DNA from: Dromiciops gliroides
Taxonomy: Eukaryota; Chordata; Mammalia; Microbiotheria; Microbiotheriidae
NCBI RefSeq assembly: GCF_019393635.1
Contig: NC_057861.1
Coordinates: 59,504,532-59,568,531, forward strand
Direction: 5' to 3'
Length of the DNA: 64,000 nucleotides
Made by a program: the position numbers and the translations under genes. Numbering within the stretch: the first letter of the stretch is position 1; each line of letters starts with the position of its first letter. This document shows, piece by piece, positions 1-10,100 of this stretch. The notes below the pieces were generated by a model, which had not been told where the DNA came from, did not search any database, and saw only the letters and a program-made list of their open reading frames with translations.

Positions 1-132
1 CAATTAGGGTTAAGTGACTTACACAGCAGGGTCACACAGCTAGTAAGTGTCAAGTGTCTGAGGCCAGGTTTGAACTCAGGTCCTCCTGACTCCAGGGCCG
101 GTGCTCTTTCCACTGTGCCATCTAGCTGCCCC
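1..132 (-). repeat. tRNA-derived SINE, type A, cut by window edge
   Basis: The copy reads from its 3' part (CAATTAGGGTTAAGTGACTT) to the 5' head complement (CTAGCTGCCC). The A-rich tail lies outside the window. The B-box complement GATTTGAACTC appears in the diverged form GGTTTGAACTC. Confidence 0.9.
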
Positions 133-137
133 TATTT

Positions 138-342
138 TGGGTCTTCTTGGAAAAGATACTGGAGTGGTTTGGTATTTCTTCCTCCAGCTCATTTTATAGA
201 TGAGGAAACTGAGGCAAGCAGGGTCAAGTGACTTGCCCAGTGTAACATAGCTAGTAAGTGTCTGAGGCTTGATTTGAACTCAGGCAAAGGAGCCTTCCTG
301 GCTCCAGGGCCAGCACTCCTCCCAGTTCTGCCCTCTAGGACC
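138..342 (-). repeat. Long tRNA-type SINE, diverged
   Basis: It contains AAAGATACTGGAGTGGTTTG and AGATGAGGAAACTGAGGCA, the marks of a second, longer SINE family in this window. This is followed by a SINE body shared with the shorter family (AAGTGACTTGCCCAG and TTTGAACTCAGG). It is more diverged than the short SINEs and so probably older. Confidence 0.75.
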
Positions 343-554
343 AGGAAGAACAAGCTTGGTCTTCATCACTCTATAAAACCTTCAAGTATTTGAAGAAAAT
401 GATCCTGTTCCATATTGGTCACACAGTCCTGCTTCTTTCTACTTGTCTTTGTATGGCTTGATTTCAACCTACCCTTGATGTGCTGCTCTAATGTGGTAAA
501 AGTCCTCCACACACCCACTGATTTTTGTGAGGATAAATGAACTTAGAAAGCATT
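343..554. other. Unassigned spacer
   Basis: No open frame, recognised repeat or structured element was seen between two long SINEs. It may be old unique sequence or a decayed repeat. Confidence 0.4.
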
Positions 555-810
555 GTTTTTTGTTGTTCGGTCACTCAGTTGTGTCCAACTTTTGGTGACC
601 CTGTGGACCATAGCACACCAGTACTGTCCATGGGGTTTCCTTAGCAAAGATACTGGAGTGGCTTGCCATTTCCTCTTCTAGTGTGTTAAGACAAACAGAG
701 GTTAAGTGACTTGCCCAGGGTCACACAGCTGGTGCCTGAGGCCAGATTTGAACTCAGGTCTTCCAGAGTCCAGGCCTAGCTCTCTATCCACTAAGCTACC
801 TAGCTGCCTC
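555..810 (-). repeat. Long tRNA-type SINE
   Basis: It starts with TTGTTGTTCGGTCACTCAG, passes through AAAGATACTGGAGTGGCTTG and ends in the head complement TAGCTGCCTC. It is flanked by an imperfect direct repeat, GAAAGCATTG on the left and GAAGCATTG on the right, which I take as the TSD. Confidence 0.8.
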
Positions 811-1340
811 CTGGAAGCATTGCTAGGGATCATGAAGTTCTGGGTAAAAAACTGAAGACCTTAATGACACAGGTGGTGTTTTGTGGTTATTGCCTATTTA
901 TAGTGAGGTCTAAAAACAGAAAAGTGAACTTGGGATGTGTAACACTGGTGAAGATGGTATCTGCTAATGGGATTTGGATTCCTAAACCAAGGTTATATTT
1001 GTTTAGACATGATGAGTTCTTGGCTATGGACACTGTGTACCTAATAACTAGTATAATATATATTTGCTCAGGGTCCCGCAAATCTGATCTAGGTGCTTTA
1101 AAATGAAAATGAAAAATGGAATTTGCCTTGGCTAAAGTGTTACACTGATAGTTCATTATGATAGAGAAGTAACCCTGGGTTCCAAAGTTGTTAACCAGGA
1201 TGGGGTGACCAACACTTTTTCCCAGGATGCCAAATTTTAGAGGGCACTTGAATGAATGGTTAAAATAGAACACTACTAGGCAACTTGTGCTTCTTTTCCT
1301 TTGGCTGCCTCACTCCAGTTGAACTTCCCCCAACTCTACA
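811..1340. other. Unassigned AT-rich sequence
   Basis: Two overlapping short open frames occur on opposite strands, at 864-1106 (+) and 887-1273 (-). They mirror each other and show no recognisable domain. I see no known repeat here and do not call a gene. Confidence 0.4.
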
Positions 1341-1354
1341 TGTTCTAGCCTTTC

Positions 1355-1555
1355 TTCTTCTTCTTCTTCTTCTTCTTCTTCTTCTTCTTCTTCTTCTTCT
1401 TCTTCTTCTTCTTTTTTAAGTGAGGCAATTGGGGTTAAGTGACTTGCCCAGGGTCACACAGCTAGTAAATGTTAAGTGTCTGAGGCCAGATTTGAACTCA
1501 GGTCCTCCTGAATCCAGGGCCAGTGCTCTATCCACTGCACCACTTAGCTGCCCCC
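1355..1555 (-). repeat. SINE type A with (GAA)n tail
   Basis: It is flanked by the 14-base direct repeat TGTTCTAGCCTTTC at 1341-1354 and 1556-1569. The tail is not a plain A-run: about twenty TTC repeats (GAA on the SINE strand) lie between the SINE body and its left TSD. The microsatellite therefore belongs to the insertion and probably grew from the A-tail. Confidence 0.92.
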
Positions 1556-1569
1556 TGTTCTAGCCTTTC

Positions 1570-2265
1570 AAATGAATTTATTTCAAAAAGTTTATTTAAA
1601 GTTTTTGAATGAATAAAATCAATGGGGCAGCATCTATGGTAGCTAGTTTGTTCAGCTGGGATTTCCTGGGCCTGTTTCTTTTCATACTTCAACTTCTGAA
1701 TGCCAGGGCTAACTCTCTTAATTCCATAACTAGCTCTCTTTTCTGTCTCCATGGGTTACTCATCTTAGAGCTACCTCTACTGTGTATCTGCCTTTTGGTC
1801 CGCTCCCTTATGGATGTGGTGTCCTCATACTGGGTGAGTGGCTTTGCTACAAAGCATCATGACTGATGGGGTAGTGAGGAGGAGAGACAAGGACTACCCT
1901 CCCTAGGATCTTCCTGCATTAATAGTTTTCTCCTCTGTTGCCTGGATTCATAGTCATTGAAGCTGCTTCATGTCCTGACATTGTCTCCAGATTTGAGAAG
2001 CCAGGTTTTAAAAGTCCAACAGTGCAATGAATCTTCAACTTCAGCCAGAGGAAGCGACTGGAAAATTGCCCTCCTAATTGCATCAAGCTTTAGCGAAGAC
2101 TTATTCACACCTCATATAAGGGGAACCAAGTTTATAAACCCATCCTGAGATTTCATTAAAAAACTTTAACACTTTTATATCTACCTCCTACTTTCTGTGA
2201 TTACATCCACTTGGTGGATCTGTGTGTGTATGGATCGATCAATCACTGGTAACCTATTTCCCCTC
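1570..2265. other. Unassigned sequence
   Basis: Short open frames at 1609-1866 and 1957-2148 (+) show no recognisable domain. No repeat family was recognised. This may be unique intergenic DNA. Confidence 0.4.
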
Positions 2266-2269
2266 TCAT

Positions 2270-2551
2270 TTACAAAAGGAATACAAGGTAGCTTTGGAAG
2301 GGAAGGCATTGGCAGCTTGAGGAGAACAGGAAAGGTTTCGCACAGAAGGGAGCATTTGAAGGAAACCAGAAGTTAGAAGAGAAGGAAATGAGAAAGGAAT
2401 GCCTTGCAGACGTGGGGGACAGCTAGTGCAAAAGCATGGAGATGGGAGATAGAACAGCAAGTAGATCAATGTGTCTGGAACACAGAATGTGTGGAAGGTA
2501 GTAATGTGTAAGGAATCTGGAAAGTCAGGAAGGGCAAGATTATCAATTTTC
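2270..2551 (-). repeat. L2 LINE fragment
   Basis: The purine-rich plus strand (GGAAGGCATT, GCAAAAGCATGGAGATGGGA, AACACAGAATGTGTGGAAGG) matches the antisense of the C-terminal and 3' part of L2 (CR1 clade). A type B SINE interrupts its right end. Confidence 0.65.
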
Positions 2552-2710
2552 TTTTTCTTTCTTTTTTTTTTTCCTGCGGGGCAATGAGGGTTAAGTGACT
2601 TGCCCAGGGCCACACAGCTAGTAAGTGTCAAGTATCTGAAGCCGGATTTGAACTCAGCTACTCCTGAATCCAGGGCCAGTGCTTTATCCACTGCACCACC
2701 TAGTTGCCCC
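2552..2710 (-). repeat. SINE type B
   Basis: It runs from a T-rich tail with GCGGGGCAATGAGGGTTAAG to CACCTAGTTGCCCC. It is flanked by imperfect 16-base copies of AAGATTATCAATTTTC (2536-2551) and AAGATTACGAATTTTC (from 2712). Confidence 0.9.
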
Positions 2711-2739
2711 TAAGATTACGAATTTTCAATGAAAATTTT

Positions 2740-3400
2740 CACTGATAAAAGTCTGGTATAAAAATATTACACAAATATGTAATACCAAGGATGAATTTTC
2801 AATAGCTAAATGGTGAAAGGAAATAAACAGCTCTCTGAAAAACTTTAAACCACAAATGAACACATCAAACATACTCAAATTCATGAATAAGAGAAATACA
2901 AATAGAAACAATTCTGAGCTTTCACTTCACACTGTAAGTTGGCAAAAAGGATAATGATAGAGGGGACATGTGAAGATATGCATGCTGATTGGGGAAATGG
3001 AAGGAATTCAAACATTCTAGAATTAAAATTGGATTTATGAAAGAAAAATGACTAAACTGTTCTGTTCCTTCAACCTAGAGATTCTTCTACCAGTTATGTT
3101 TCCTAAAAAGGTTAAAGAAAAAAGTCCAAATAGATAGCAAAATTATTCATTATATGTAAATAATTTTATACTTATGATTTTAATAATTTTATATTTATTA
3201 TTCATATATAGTAGCAAGGAACTGGGAAACAAAGGAGGCACATATTGCTTGGGGAATGACTAAAAAATATGGTATGCATGGAATATTATACGATAAGAAA
3301 TGATCAAGATAAATAGTTCAGAGAAAAGTGGGAAGATTTGTAAAAACTGACATGGAATGAAATGAACAAAACCAAGACAGTTGTAAGGGGCTAAAATTCT
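2740..3400 (+). repeat. Old L1 3' end relic
   Basis: It holds the order typical of the marsupial L1 3' region: AATAGCTAAATGGTGAAAGG, then TTCACTTCACACTGTAAGTTGG, then GGAATATTATACGATAAGAA, then TGAAATGAACAAAACCAAGACAG. It is heavily diverged. Confidence 0.7.
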
Positions 3401-4139
3401 AGCTAGTCTGTCTAAAATATCTAATGAATGGTTGCCAATAAATTATAAGCATTAGCAAGAATTTAGACTTTTAAGCATTGATTAAGGAGAATAAGAATTT
3501 GGTGAAGAGAGAGAAAGAGGCCTAGATTCAGCTGTCTATCTCAGGGAGCCAGCATCTCCTGCTCCACTGCCCCCTGAGGTCCTCCCAAAAGGGAGTGAGA
3601 GAGCAAGCCTTGCCCCTTCTTCATCTCACAAGCCTCCTCTGCAACTGGGAACATCCCATCAACAAGCACACACAACTGCAAGCTAATTGACTGGTAGCCT
3701 TGATTGACAGTAGCCATGAGCAAATGTCACTTCCTGACACCAAGGAAAAGCCACATGGCTTGCCCTCAGACACCTTCTCCTCATGGCAGAGCTTTCCTAC
3801 AGTAACTCTCCAGCAGGTGGCATCACTCCAATCGTTACACAGCAATACACACATACTAAAAGAATGTAAATGAAGGGATCAATAAAAAGGATGTCAAAAG
3901 CCGAGTAATGTGAAAACCTATGAAGGTGATGGCATGTTGTGGAAAGATGGTGCTGTGGTAGGCCAGATTGAATATTCTTAAAAGGATAAGCAAGAGCAAT
4001 GATGAAGAAAACTCATAGATGAAAAAGATATAAGCTTCTTCATTTCATCTAGGACTGAACCAACAGAATGCTGGAATCCCATGGAAGTTCTGAGCAGAGA
4101 CAAATCGTGGTAGGCAGAAGGTACAGTATATGAGAGGTG
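3401..4139. other. Unassigned sequence
   Basis: Short minus-strand open frames at 3541-3723 and 3621-3854 show no domain I recognise. Nothing else is evident. Confidence 0.35.
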
Positions 4140-4264
4140 TGAACCCAGAGAAGGAGACAAGGTCAGAACAACACCTAGTTAAGACAGGAGGTAGCCTGTA
4201 CCAGAGTTAGAGCAGGAAGCAGGGCCAGACCAGCACCCAGCAATCCCTGCCCAAGACACAATAA

Positions 4265-4425
4265 GGGGGGCAGCTAGGTGGCACAGTGGATAGAGCACCG
4301 GCCCTGGAGTCAGGAGGACCTGAGTTCAAATCTGGCCTCAGACACTTAACACTTACCAGCTGTGTGACCCTGGGCAAATCACTTAACCCCAACTGCCTCA
4401 CTAAAAAAAAAAAAAAAAAAAAAAA
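4265..4425 (+). repeat. SINE type A
   Basis: The A-box-like TGGCACAGTGGA and B-box-like GAGTTCAAATC are both present. The 3' end CTGCCTCAC runs into a long A-run. The short flank repeat AGACACAA on both sides is the likely TSD. Confidence 0.9.
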
Positions 4426-4731
4426 GACACAACAGGGGATAGAGCCATGCCAGAATCCAGGCCCATCCATGCTCAGGCAGCCTGCATTTGATCCAAAGAA
4501 AAAAATGAGGCTGGACAAGCACCTGTCCAGTCCAGTGTCCAGGTAGTTCATAGCCTGAGCTGCAGAGAGAGCCACAGGAGGAGAAAAGGCCAGTGTGACA
4601 CCTGGAAAGCAAAGTACCTGGTGCTGTAGGAGGCCTGCTACCACCATAAACTATCTCTGGATAGGGCCTGTCAGGCTCATGAGGAAGGATGGAGCAAGAT
4701 CTGGGTTTGGTGCTGTATAAGAATAAGGAGG

Positions 4732-4899
4732 GGGCAGCTAGATGGCGCAGTGGTAAAGCACTGGCCCTGGATTCAGGAGTACCTGAGTTCAAATCTGGCC
4801 TCAGACACTTGACACTTACTAGCTGTGTGACCCTGGGCAAGTCACTTAATCCTCATTACCCTGCAAAAAAAACCCAAAACAAGAAAATTAAAAAAAAAA
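4732..4899 (+). repeat. SINE type B
   Basis: It starts GGGGCAGCTAGATGGCGC and ends CATTACCCTGC plus an A/C-rich tail. AGAATAAGGAG occurs on both sides as the TSD. Confidence 0.9.
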
Positions 4900-5877
4900 A
4901 AGAATAAGGAGACAGTAGGGGCTAAGGCCAAAACTTAAGTCAAAAGGAGGGTAAACCCAAATCCAGGAAATTCTTCAAAAGGTGAGGCCTAGTCTTAAGC
5001 TATTGCATTCAGGACCAAGTAAGAATTGTTCACGCTTTCCTAGAGTATGGCAAAAAACAGAGCCTGACCCAAGCATAAAGTCCTAATACAGAAACTGAGG
5101 CTGGAGATATGAGTAAACACAAGACAATACTGAACGCAGTGAAGAAATACCATGGACTGAGAGAAAAGAATATTCTGGTTGCAAGGACTATAAGAGTACC
5201 AGGACATGAATGAATCTATAGATTGTAAAGCTAAATGAAATAATAGCTAGGGATAAAAGAATGGCAAAGAGAATTGATAGTTTAGGAAAGATAGTAGTAA
5301 ACCTTACCTGAGAATTTAACTCCCTAAAAATCTGAATGGGACAAAAAAATCAATGAATCAATAAGACAGCAAGAAATATTAAAATAAAATCAAATAAAAA
5401 ACAGAAAAAATGTATATGTTGTCAAAATCAGCTAAGTTAGAAAATGGATCAAAGAGAGAGAATCTATGAATCATTAGACTACCTGAAAATATGACCCAAA
5501 AAAGGCTAGGATGCCATCTTTCAAGAAATCATAAATAAAAATTACTTAAATCTATGAGGGCAAAGTGAAGATGGAAAGAATCCACTGATCACCTTCTGAA
5601 AAAAAAAAAAACAACAGAGGAAAAGAACTAGGAAGGTCATAGTCAAAAGCCATAGTTCTCTTATCAAAGAAAAAATACTTCAAACTATCCAGAAAGAAGG
5701 AGTTCAAGTGCCAAAGACATAACATACAGAAACAAATGAACAGAATAGCGTAATGTTTGATAAATCATGGTCAGAATTGCTCAAGACATGGCAGCTTTTT
5801 CTTTAAATGAGAGGAGATCTTGGAACACAGTATTTCAAAAGTCAAAAGAGTTAGGCTTACAACAAAGAATAACTTAC

Positions 5878-6038
5878 GGGGGCAGCTAGATGGTGCAGTG
5901 GTTAAAGCATTGGCCCTGGATTCAGGAGTACCTGAGTTCAAATCCAGCCTCAGACACTTAACACTTACTAGCTGTGTGACCCTGGGCAAGTCACTTAACC
6001 CCCATTGCCCCGCAAAAAAAACCCCAAAAAACAAAAAA
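5878..6038 (+). repeat. SINE type B inserted in L1 ORF1 relic
   Basis: The TSD AAAGAATAACTTAC is exact at 5864-5877 and 6039-6052. The 3' end CATTGCCCCGC is followed by a tail of A-runs broken by C runs. Confidence 0.93.
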
Positions 6039-6230
6039 AAAGAATAACTTACCCATCAAAGCAGAATATAACCTTGCAGGAAAAAAATGGATTTTTAATG
6101 GAAAAAAGGACTTTCAAACATTTCTGATAAGACTGGAGCTGACTTGGAACTTTGAAATATAAACACAAAGATCCAAGAGAAGGCCAAAAAAGAAAATTTA
6201 TTTGAACAATTGGAAGGGGCTGTATGATTA

Positions 6231-7520
6231 TGGTAGTACTAACATGTTAATAGAGGAGAAAGAAATGTATTGCTTCAGAATCTTAATGTTTTCTAAAGGT
6301 ATTGAGGCAGTTAAATAAAAACAAAACAGAGGTCCTGGTGTGTGTGTGTGTGTGTGTATGTGTATTGGTTCTGTTCTAAGGGTTTTAGGAGGGTAAAAAG
6401 AATGGAGAATATAAGGAGGAAGACAGGGGTGGAACTTGCTATTTCTGGTAATGGAAGTACATAATAAAAAAGAGTATATAAACATGGAAGAAGGAGTGGG
6501 GAAATTGACATCAGATAAACTTCTCTTTTGTCTGAAAGAATTGCAAATTAGTTGGATACTAAGTAATTTACTTCTAAAGAATTGATTTGTCAAAGACAAA
6601 ATCACAGAAGCAGTAAGAATCTTGATTTAAAAAAAATGACAAGACAATGCACTAAAATTTATTTTATTTTTTTAGCTCGGCAATTGGGGTTAAGTGACTT
6701 GCCTAGGGTCACACAGCTAGTAAGTGTTAAGTACCTGAGGCCGGATTTGAACTCAGGTCCTCCTGACCCCAGGGCTGGTGCTCTATCCACTGTGCCACCT
6801 AGCTGCCCCTAAAGTAATCCTTATGGGAAAATGTACAGTCTCTAAATGGTTCTATCAACAAAAGTTAAAAAGAAAAGATTAATGAATTGCTCACACTACG
6901 AAAAACAAACCTAGAAAAGCCACAAACTCCAAACTCCAACTAAATACCAACATAAACATTCTGAAAATCATAGAAGAGATGAGAGATTTGAAAGCAACAA
7001 CAAAGAAACCCTATTGAACTGATAAGTAAAAATCAAATCTATTTTTTGCCAGTTGAAATAATGGTTTACCTGGAAAACTAAAAAGTATTAACTAAAAATA
7101 ACTGAAACAACTAATAACTTCAATAAAATTTCAAGATATTAAAATGCATATAAGTCATTAGTATTTCTGCATAGCACCAACAAAACCCAGCAGGAGAAGT
7201 TAGAAAGAGAAATTCCATTAGAAAAACTCTAAAATATGTAAAATATTTAGGGTCTACTTACTGAGACACATACAAGTACTAATCAAATTTTAGAAAACGT
7301 TCATCATAGAAATAAAGACAGATATAAGCAATTGGAAAATAGTAGCTATTCATGTGTAGGCCCTGCCAATATAATAAAATTATAATATTACCTAAATTAT
7401 TTTATCTTTTTAGTGCCATAGCAAACTACCAAAGAATAGCTAGAAAAAAATAACAAAATTAATCTGGAAGAGAAAAGGTTGACACGATAACTGGTTGATT
7501 CACATCTATCTACAGTCTAC
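6231..7520 (+). repeat. L1 spacer and ORF2 relic
   Basis: 6231-6650 resembles the A/G-rich spacer after ORF1. 6830-7520 resembles the ORF2 C-terminal half, for example GAAATTCCATTAGAAAAACT and a stretch of the type YLGVYLTE-TQVLIKF. It contains a (GT)n tract at 6338-6357 and a type A SINE. It probably belongs to the same L1 insertion as 4140-6230. Confidence 0.55.
6660..6809 (-). repeat. SINE type A
   Basis: GCAATTGGGGTTAAGTGACT runs through to CACCTAGCTGCCCC. A short possible TSD, CTAAAAT on the left and CTAAAGT on the right, flanks it. Confidence 0.88.
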
Positions 7521-7552
7521 TAAAATTCTGGCATTTTTTTAAAGTAATAAAG

Positions 7553-7709
7553 TGTTTTTTTTTTTTTTTTTTTTGCGGGGCAATGGGGTTAAGTGACTTG
7601 CCCAGGGTCATACAGCTGGTAAGTGTCAAGTGTCTGAGGTCAGATTTGAACTCAGGTACTCCTGAATCCAGGGCCGGTGCTTTATTCACTGCACCACCTA
7701 GCTGCCCCT
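7553..7709 (-). repeat. SINE type B
   Basis: It is flanked by an exact AGTAATAAAG at 7543-7552 and 7710-7719. It sits at the tail end of the neighbouring L1 3' fragment. Confidence 0.92.
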
Positions 7710-7719
7710 AGTAATAAAG

Positions 7720-8060
7720 ATTTTTATTTATAGTTTTGAGTTCCAATTTCTATCCCTCCTTACCTCCCTCCCCTCTCTCCCTGAGGCAGCAAGCAATCAG
7801 ATATGGGTTATACATGGATGATTATGTAAAACATTACCATATTAGTCATTTTGTACAAGAAAACTTGAATGAAAGAAAAAAAAGAAAGAAAGTGAAAAAT
7901 AGCATGCTTCAGTTTGTCTTCCATCAATATCAGTTCTTTCTTTGGTGGTGGGTGGTATATTTCATCAATAGTCCTTTGGGATTATCTTGGATCATGGTAT
8001 TGTTCAGAATAGTTAAGTCATTTATAGTTCTTCATCAAACAATATTCTAGCATCTTTTAA
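7720..8060 (-). repeat. L1 3' end fragment
   Basis: The plus strand reads as the complement of the L1 3' terminal region: TTTTTATTTATAGTTTTGAG, then TTTTGTACAAGAAAACTTGA, then GGGATTATCTTGGATCATGG, then AGTTCTTCATCAAACAATAT. A near copy occurs at 54177-54730. Confidence 0.8.
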
Positions 8061-8107
8061 AGAGGAACAATTGTCTGTACTCCCTTGAGTTTGTTTAGCT
8101 GGTTCTT

Positions 8108-8215
8108 TCGTCTTCCTGAGTTCAAATCTGACCTCAGACACTTAGTAGCTATGTGACCCTGGGCAAAGTGGTGTTGGACACAACTGAGAAATGACTACAA
8201 TAACAGGCTTTCTTA
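8108..8215 (+). repeat. Internally deleted long SINE fragment
   Basis: The head segment with CTGAGTTCAAATCTGACCTC and TGTGACCCTGGGCAAAG jumps directly to the 3' segment GTTGGACACAACTGAGAAATG. The middle of the long SINE is missing. Confidence 0.6.
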
Positions 8216-8278
8216 GAATAGGTGACTACTTATGGATATACTGGACGAAGAGTTTTTTGATTTAGAAATGGGCTGGAC

Positions 8279-8398
8279 TAGATGACCCACTATGTCCCTT
8301 CCAGAACTTTAAAACACTATTTATGTCAACTATTGTGATTATGATGATATTATGATTAAAGCACTCTTAGAGCTGGAAGGGACATAGTGGGTCATCTA
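8279..8398. repeat. Perfect 26-bp inverted repeat, 68-bp loop
   Basis: The arm at 8279-8304 is the exact reverse complement of the arm at 8373-8398. The arms read as two opposed pieces of an old mammalian repeat (the GGAAGGGACATAG type). A hairpin or cruciform could form. Confidence 0.9.
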
Positions 8399-8401
8399 TT
8401 A

Positions 8402-8448
8402 AGTACTCCAAGGCCGGTGCTTTATTGACTACACCACCTAGCTGTCCC
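8402..8448 (-). repeat. SINE head fragment
   Basis: Only the head complement survives: GGCCGGTGCTTTATTGACTA, then CACCACCTAGCTGTCCC. Confidence 0.7.
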
Positions 8449-8975
8449 TCAGTCTCTCCCTTGTCTCATCCTCTACACAGCTTCCAAAGTGTTAATCCTA
8501 AAAATGTACATTTGTCCTCCTCTACTGAAATATCACCTATTACTTCTAGGATAAAATACAAAATCCTCAGCTTGGCATTTAAAACCCTCTACAATATGGA
8601 TCCCACTTGCTTTTTCTGTCTTATTTCATATTATTCTCCTTTCATATTACTCTTCTGGTCAAACTGATCTTTTGGTTCCCCATCCCTAGGATAGAATTCT
8701 GTCTTACCTCTGTCACTTACAAAGCCCTAGGTTGCTTTAATGCACAACTCAGGTTCTACCTCCTGCTTGGTGATATTCTTGATCATCTCTCCTGAAATTA
8801 CTCTGTATAACCTTATATATACTGGGTACTTACTAATCTGTGTGGGTATTCTTCCTCCCCTCCCCCATAATAGAATATAAATTCATTGCATGTAGGGACT
8901 GTATCATTTTTGTCCTTGGAGCCTTGCATAATACTTTGTGCATAGTAGGTGCTTATTGTCTATTTGTGAAATTGA
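8449..8975 (+). repeat. L2 LINE 3' fragment
   Basis: It holds the C-terminal L2 sequence order, with CTAGGATAAAATACAAAATCC, a bias typical of the region upstream of the L2 3' end, and then the end-like TGCATAGTAGGTGCTTATTG near 8940-8960. Confidence 0.75.
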
Positions 8976-9377
8976 ATTTCTCATGGCTATTCAGTGAGAA
9001 AGTTTCACTGGATTTGAACCCAAGTCTTTCAAGTTCTAGGTGCAGTACTCTTTTCGCTATAATATGCCAGCTCTAATCTTAAGCTTTGAGTTGGGGAGGC
9101 TCCTTTATTGCTCCTCCCAAGGTTACAGTTATGTGACAGTTGATTATATTGCTAATGAGTCTAAGCCTAGTAGAAAGTAAGAAAAGGACCATTTCCCTAT
9201 TCCATTCCAGAAATTGGATTCCTCTCTAAAAATGTAAGATTTGGGAAACAGAGGAAGCATTATTTAGGGAAAAGAGTATTGGGATGGCATATATTAATTT
9301 CTTAATAAATACTAATTGATGGATTGATTACAAAGTCTGTTTTCTGACATTCTGTGTTCCATGTTCCAAGTTTGTTT
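8976..9377. other. Unassigned sequence
   Basis: It includes a possible MIR piece near 9005-9080 (GGATTTGAACCCAAGTCTTT). The rest is unrecognised. Confidence 0.35.
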
Positions 9378-9563
9378 CTTCCTTTCCTTTCCTTTCCTTT
9401 CCTTTCCTTTCCTTTCCTTTCCTTTCCTTTCCTTTCCTTTCCTTTCCTTTCCTTTCCTTTCCTTTCCTTTCCTTTCCTTTCCTTTCCTTTCCTTTCCTTT
9501 CCTTTCCTTTCCTTTCCTTTCCTTTCCTTTCCTTTCCTTTCCTTTCCTTTCCTTTCCTTCCTT
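9378..9563. repeat. Pure (TTTCC)n pentanucleotide array
   Basis: From 9381 to 9558 the pentamer repeats without a single interruption, about 36 units. It explains the SFPFL-type frames on the plus strand and the KERKG-type frames on the minus strand, which are not genes. Confidence 0.98.
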
Positions 9564-9669
9564 CCATCTACTGACACTGTGAAACTAGATCTGAAAATGT
9601 CCCTCTATCAAAAAATTACTCTCACACATGAGCCAATCAAAGTTTAAGTAAAAGTTTTTATCATTTGGC

Positions 9670-9860
9670 ACAAAGGCATATGGCCTCATGGAGTGTTCAA
9701 TCTTCCTCCCCCAAAAGGGGAGGTCCTTCAAAAACTGCCTATGGAGAGCTCTCCTTCTGACCTCAGTAGTATATGTAATTTCAGTGTGGGCCAGGTGTGG
9801 CCCCTCCCAAATGAGTCAGCTAAAAACTGCAATAGTAATTTTATCACAAATAATTTTTAC
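9670..9860 (-). mobile_element. Solo LTR fragment, fossil retrovirus-like element
   Basis: Its reverse complement aligns closely with the 5' part of the solo LTR at 39050-39728. Shared words include GGGAGGGGCCACACCTGGCC, AACTCTCCATAGGCAGTTTT and GAAGGACCTCCCCTTTTGGG. It is a partial LTR with no internal region nearby. Confidence 0.75.
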
Positions 9861-9879
9861 CACAACTGGCTATAAAAAT

Positions 9880-10100
9880 TGTTTCCCAGTTTTCTGTCTC
9901 ACTTCTAATTTTGGATGCATTGCTTCTGTTTGTACAAAACCTTTTGAATTTAATGTAATAAAAATCATCCATTTTGCATTTCATAATATTCCCTATCTCT
10001 TGTTTGGTCATAAACTGTTCTCCTTTCCAAAGATCTGAAAGGTAAACTATTCTTTCCTCTCCTAATTTACCTGTGGTATCACCTTTTATGTCTAAATCAT
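9880..10100 (-). repeat. L1 fragment
   Basis: The plus strand resembles the antisense of L1 (TTTGCATTTCATAATATTCC, TTGTTTGGTCATAAACTGTT, ACCTTTTATGTCTAAATC). Confidence 0.5.

Larger units (their letters stand above)
4140..6230 (+). repeat. Old L1 5' region and ORF1 relic, cut by SINEs
   Basis: The G/C- and A-rich 4140-5100 stretch resembles an L1 5' untranslated region. The part after 5330 is ORF1-like: at 5474-5490 the frames recall the IIGLPEN-type motif, and near 6050-6090 a YPSKQN-like stretch recalls the end of the ORF1 C-terminal domain. Three young SINEs are inserted. ORF1 is not open. Confidence 0.6.

Noticed and set aside
4265-4340. tRNA gene calls at SINE heads
   Set aside because: A- and B-box-like words are present, but there is no full cloverleaf and the heads belong to dispersed SINEs.
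4286-4546. Many frames of 60-150 residues with words such as LDSGVPEFKSGLRHLTLTSCVTLGKS or its antisense
   Set aside because: They are chance frames through the SINE body, found at almost every SINE copy, and not genes.
9302-9647. Four open frames of 73-97 residues with SFPFL or KERKG repeats
   Set aside because: They are translations of the (TTTCC)n array in different frames. A pentamer without stops stays open in all frames.
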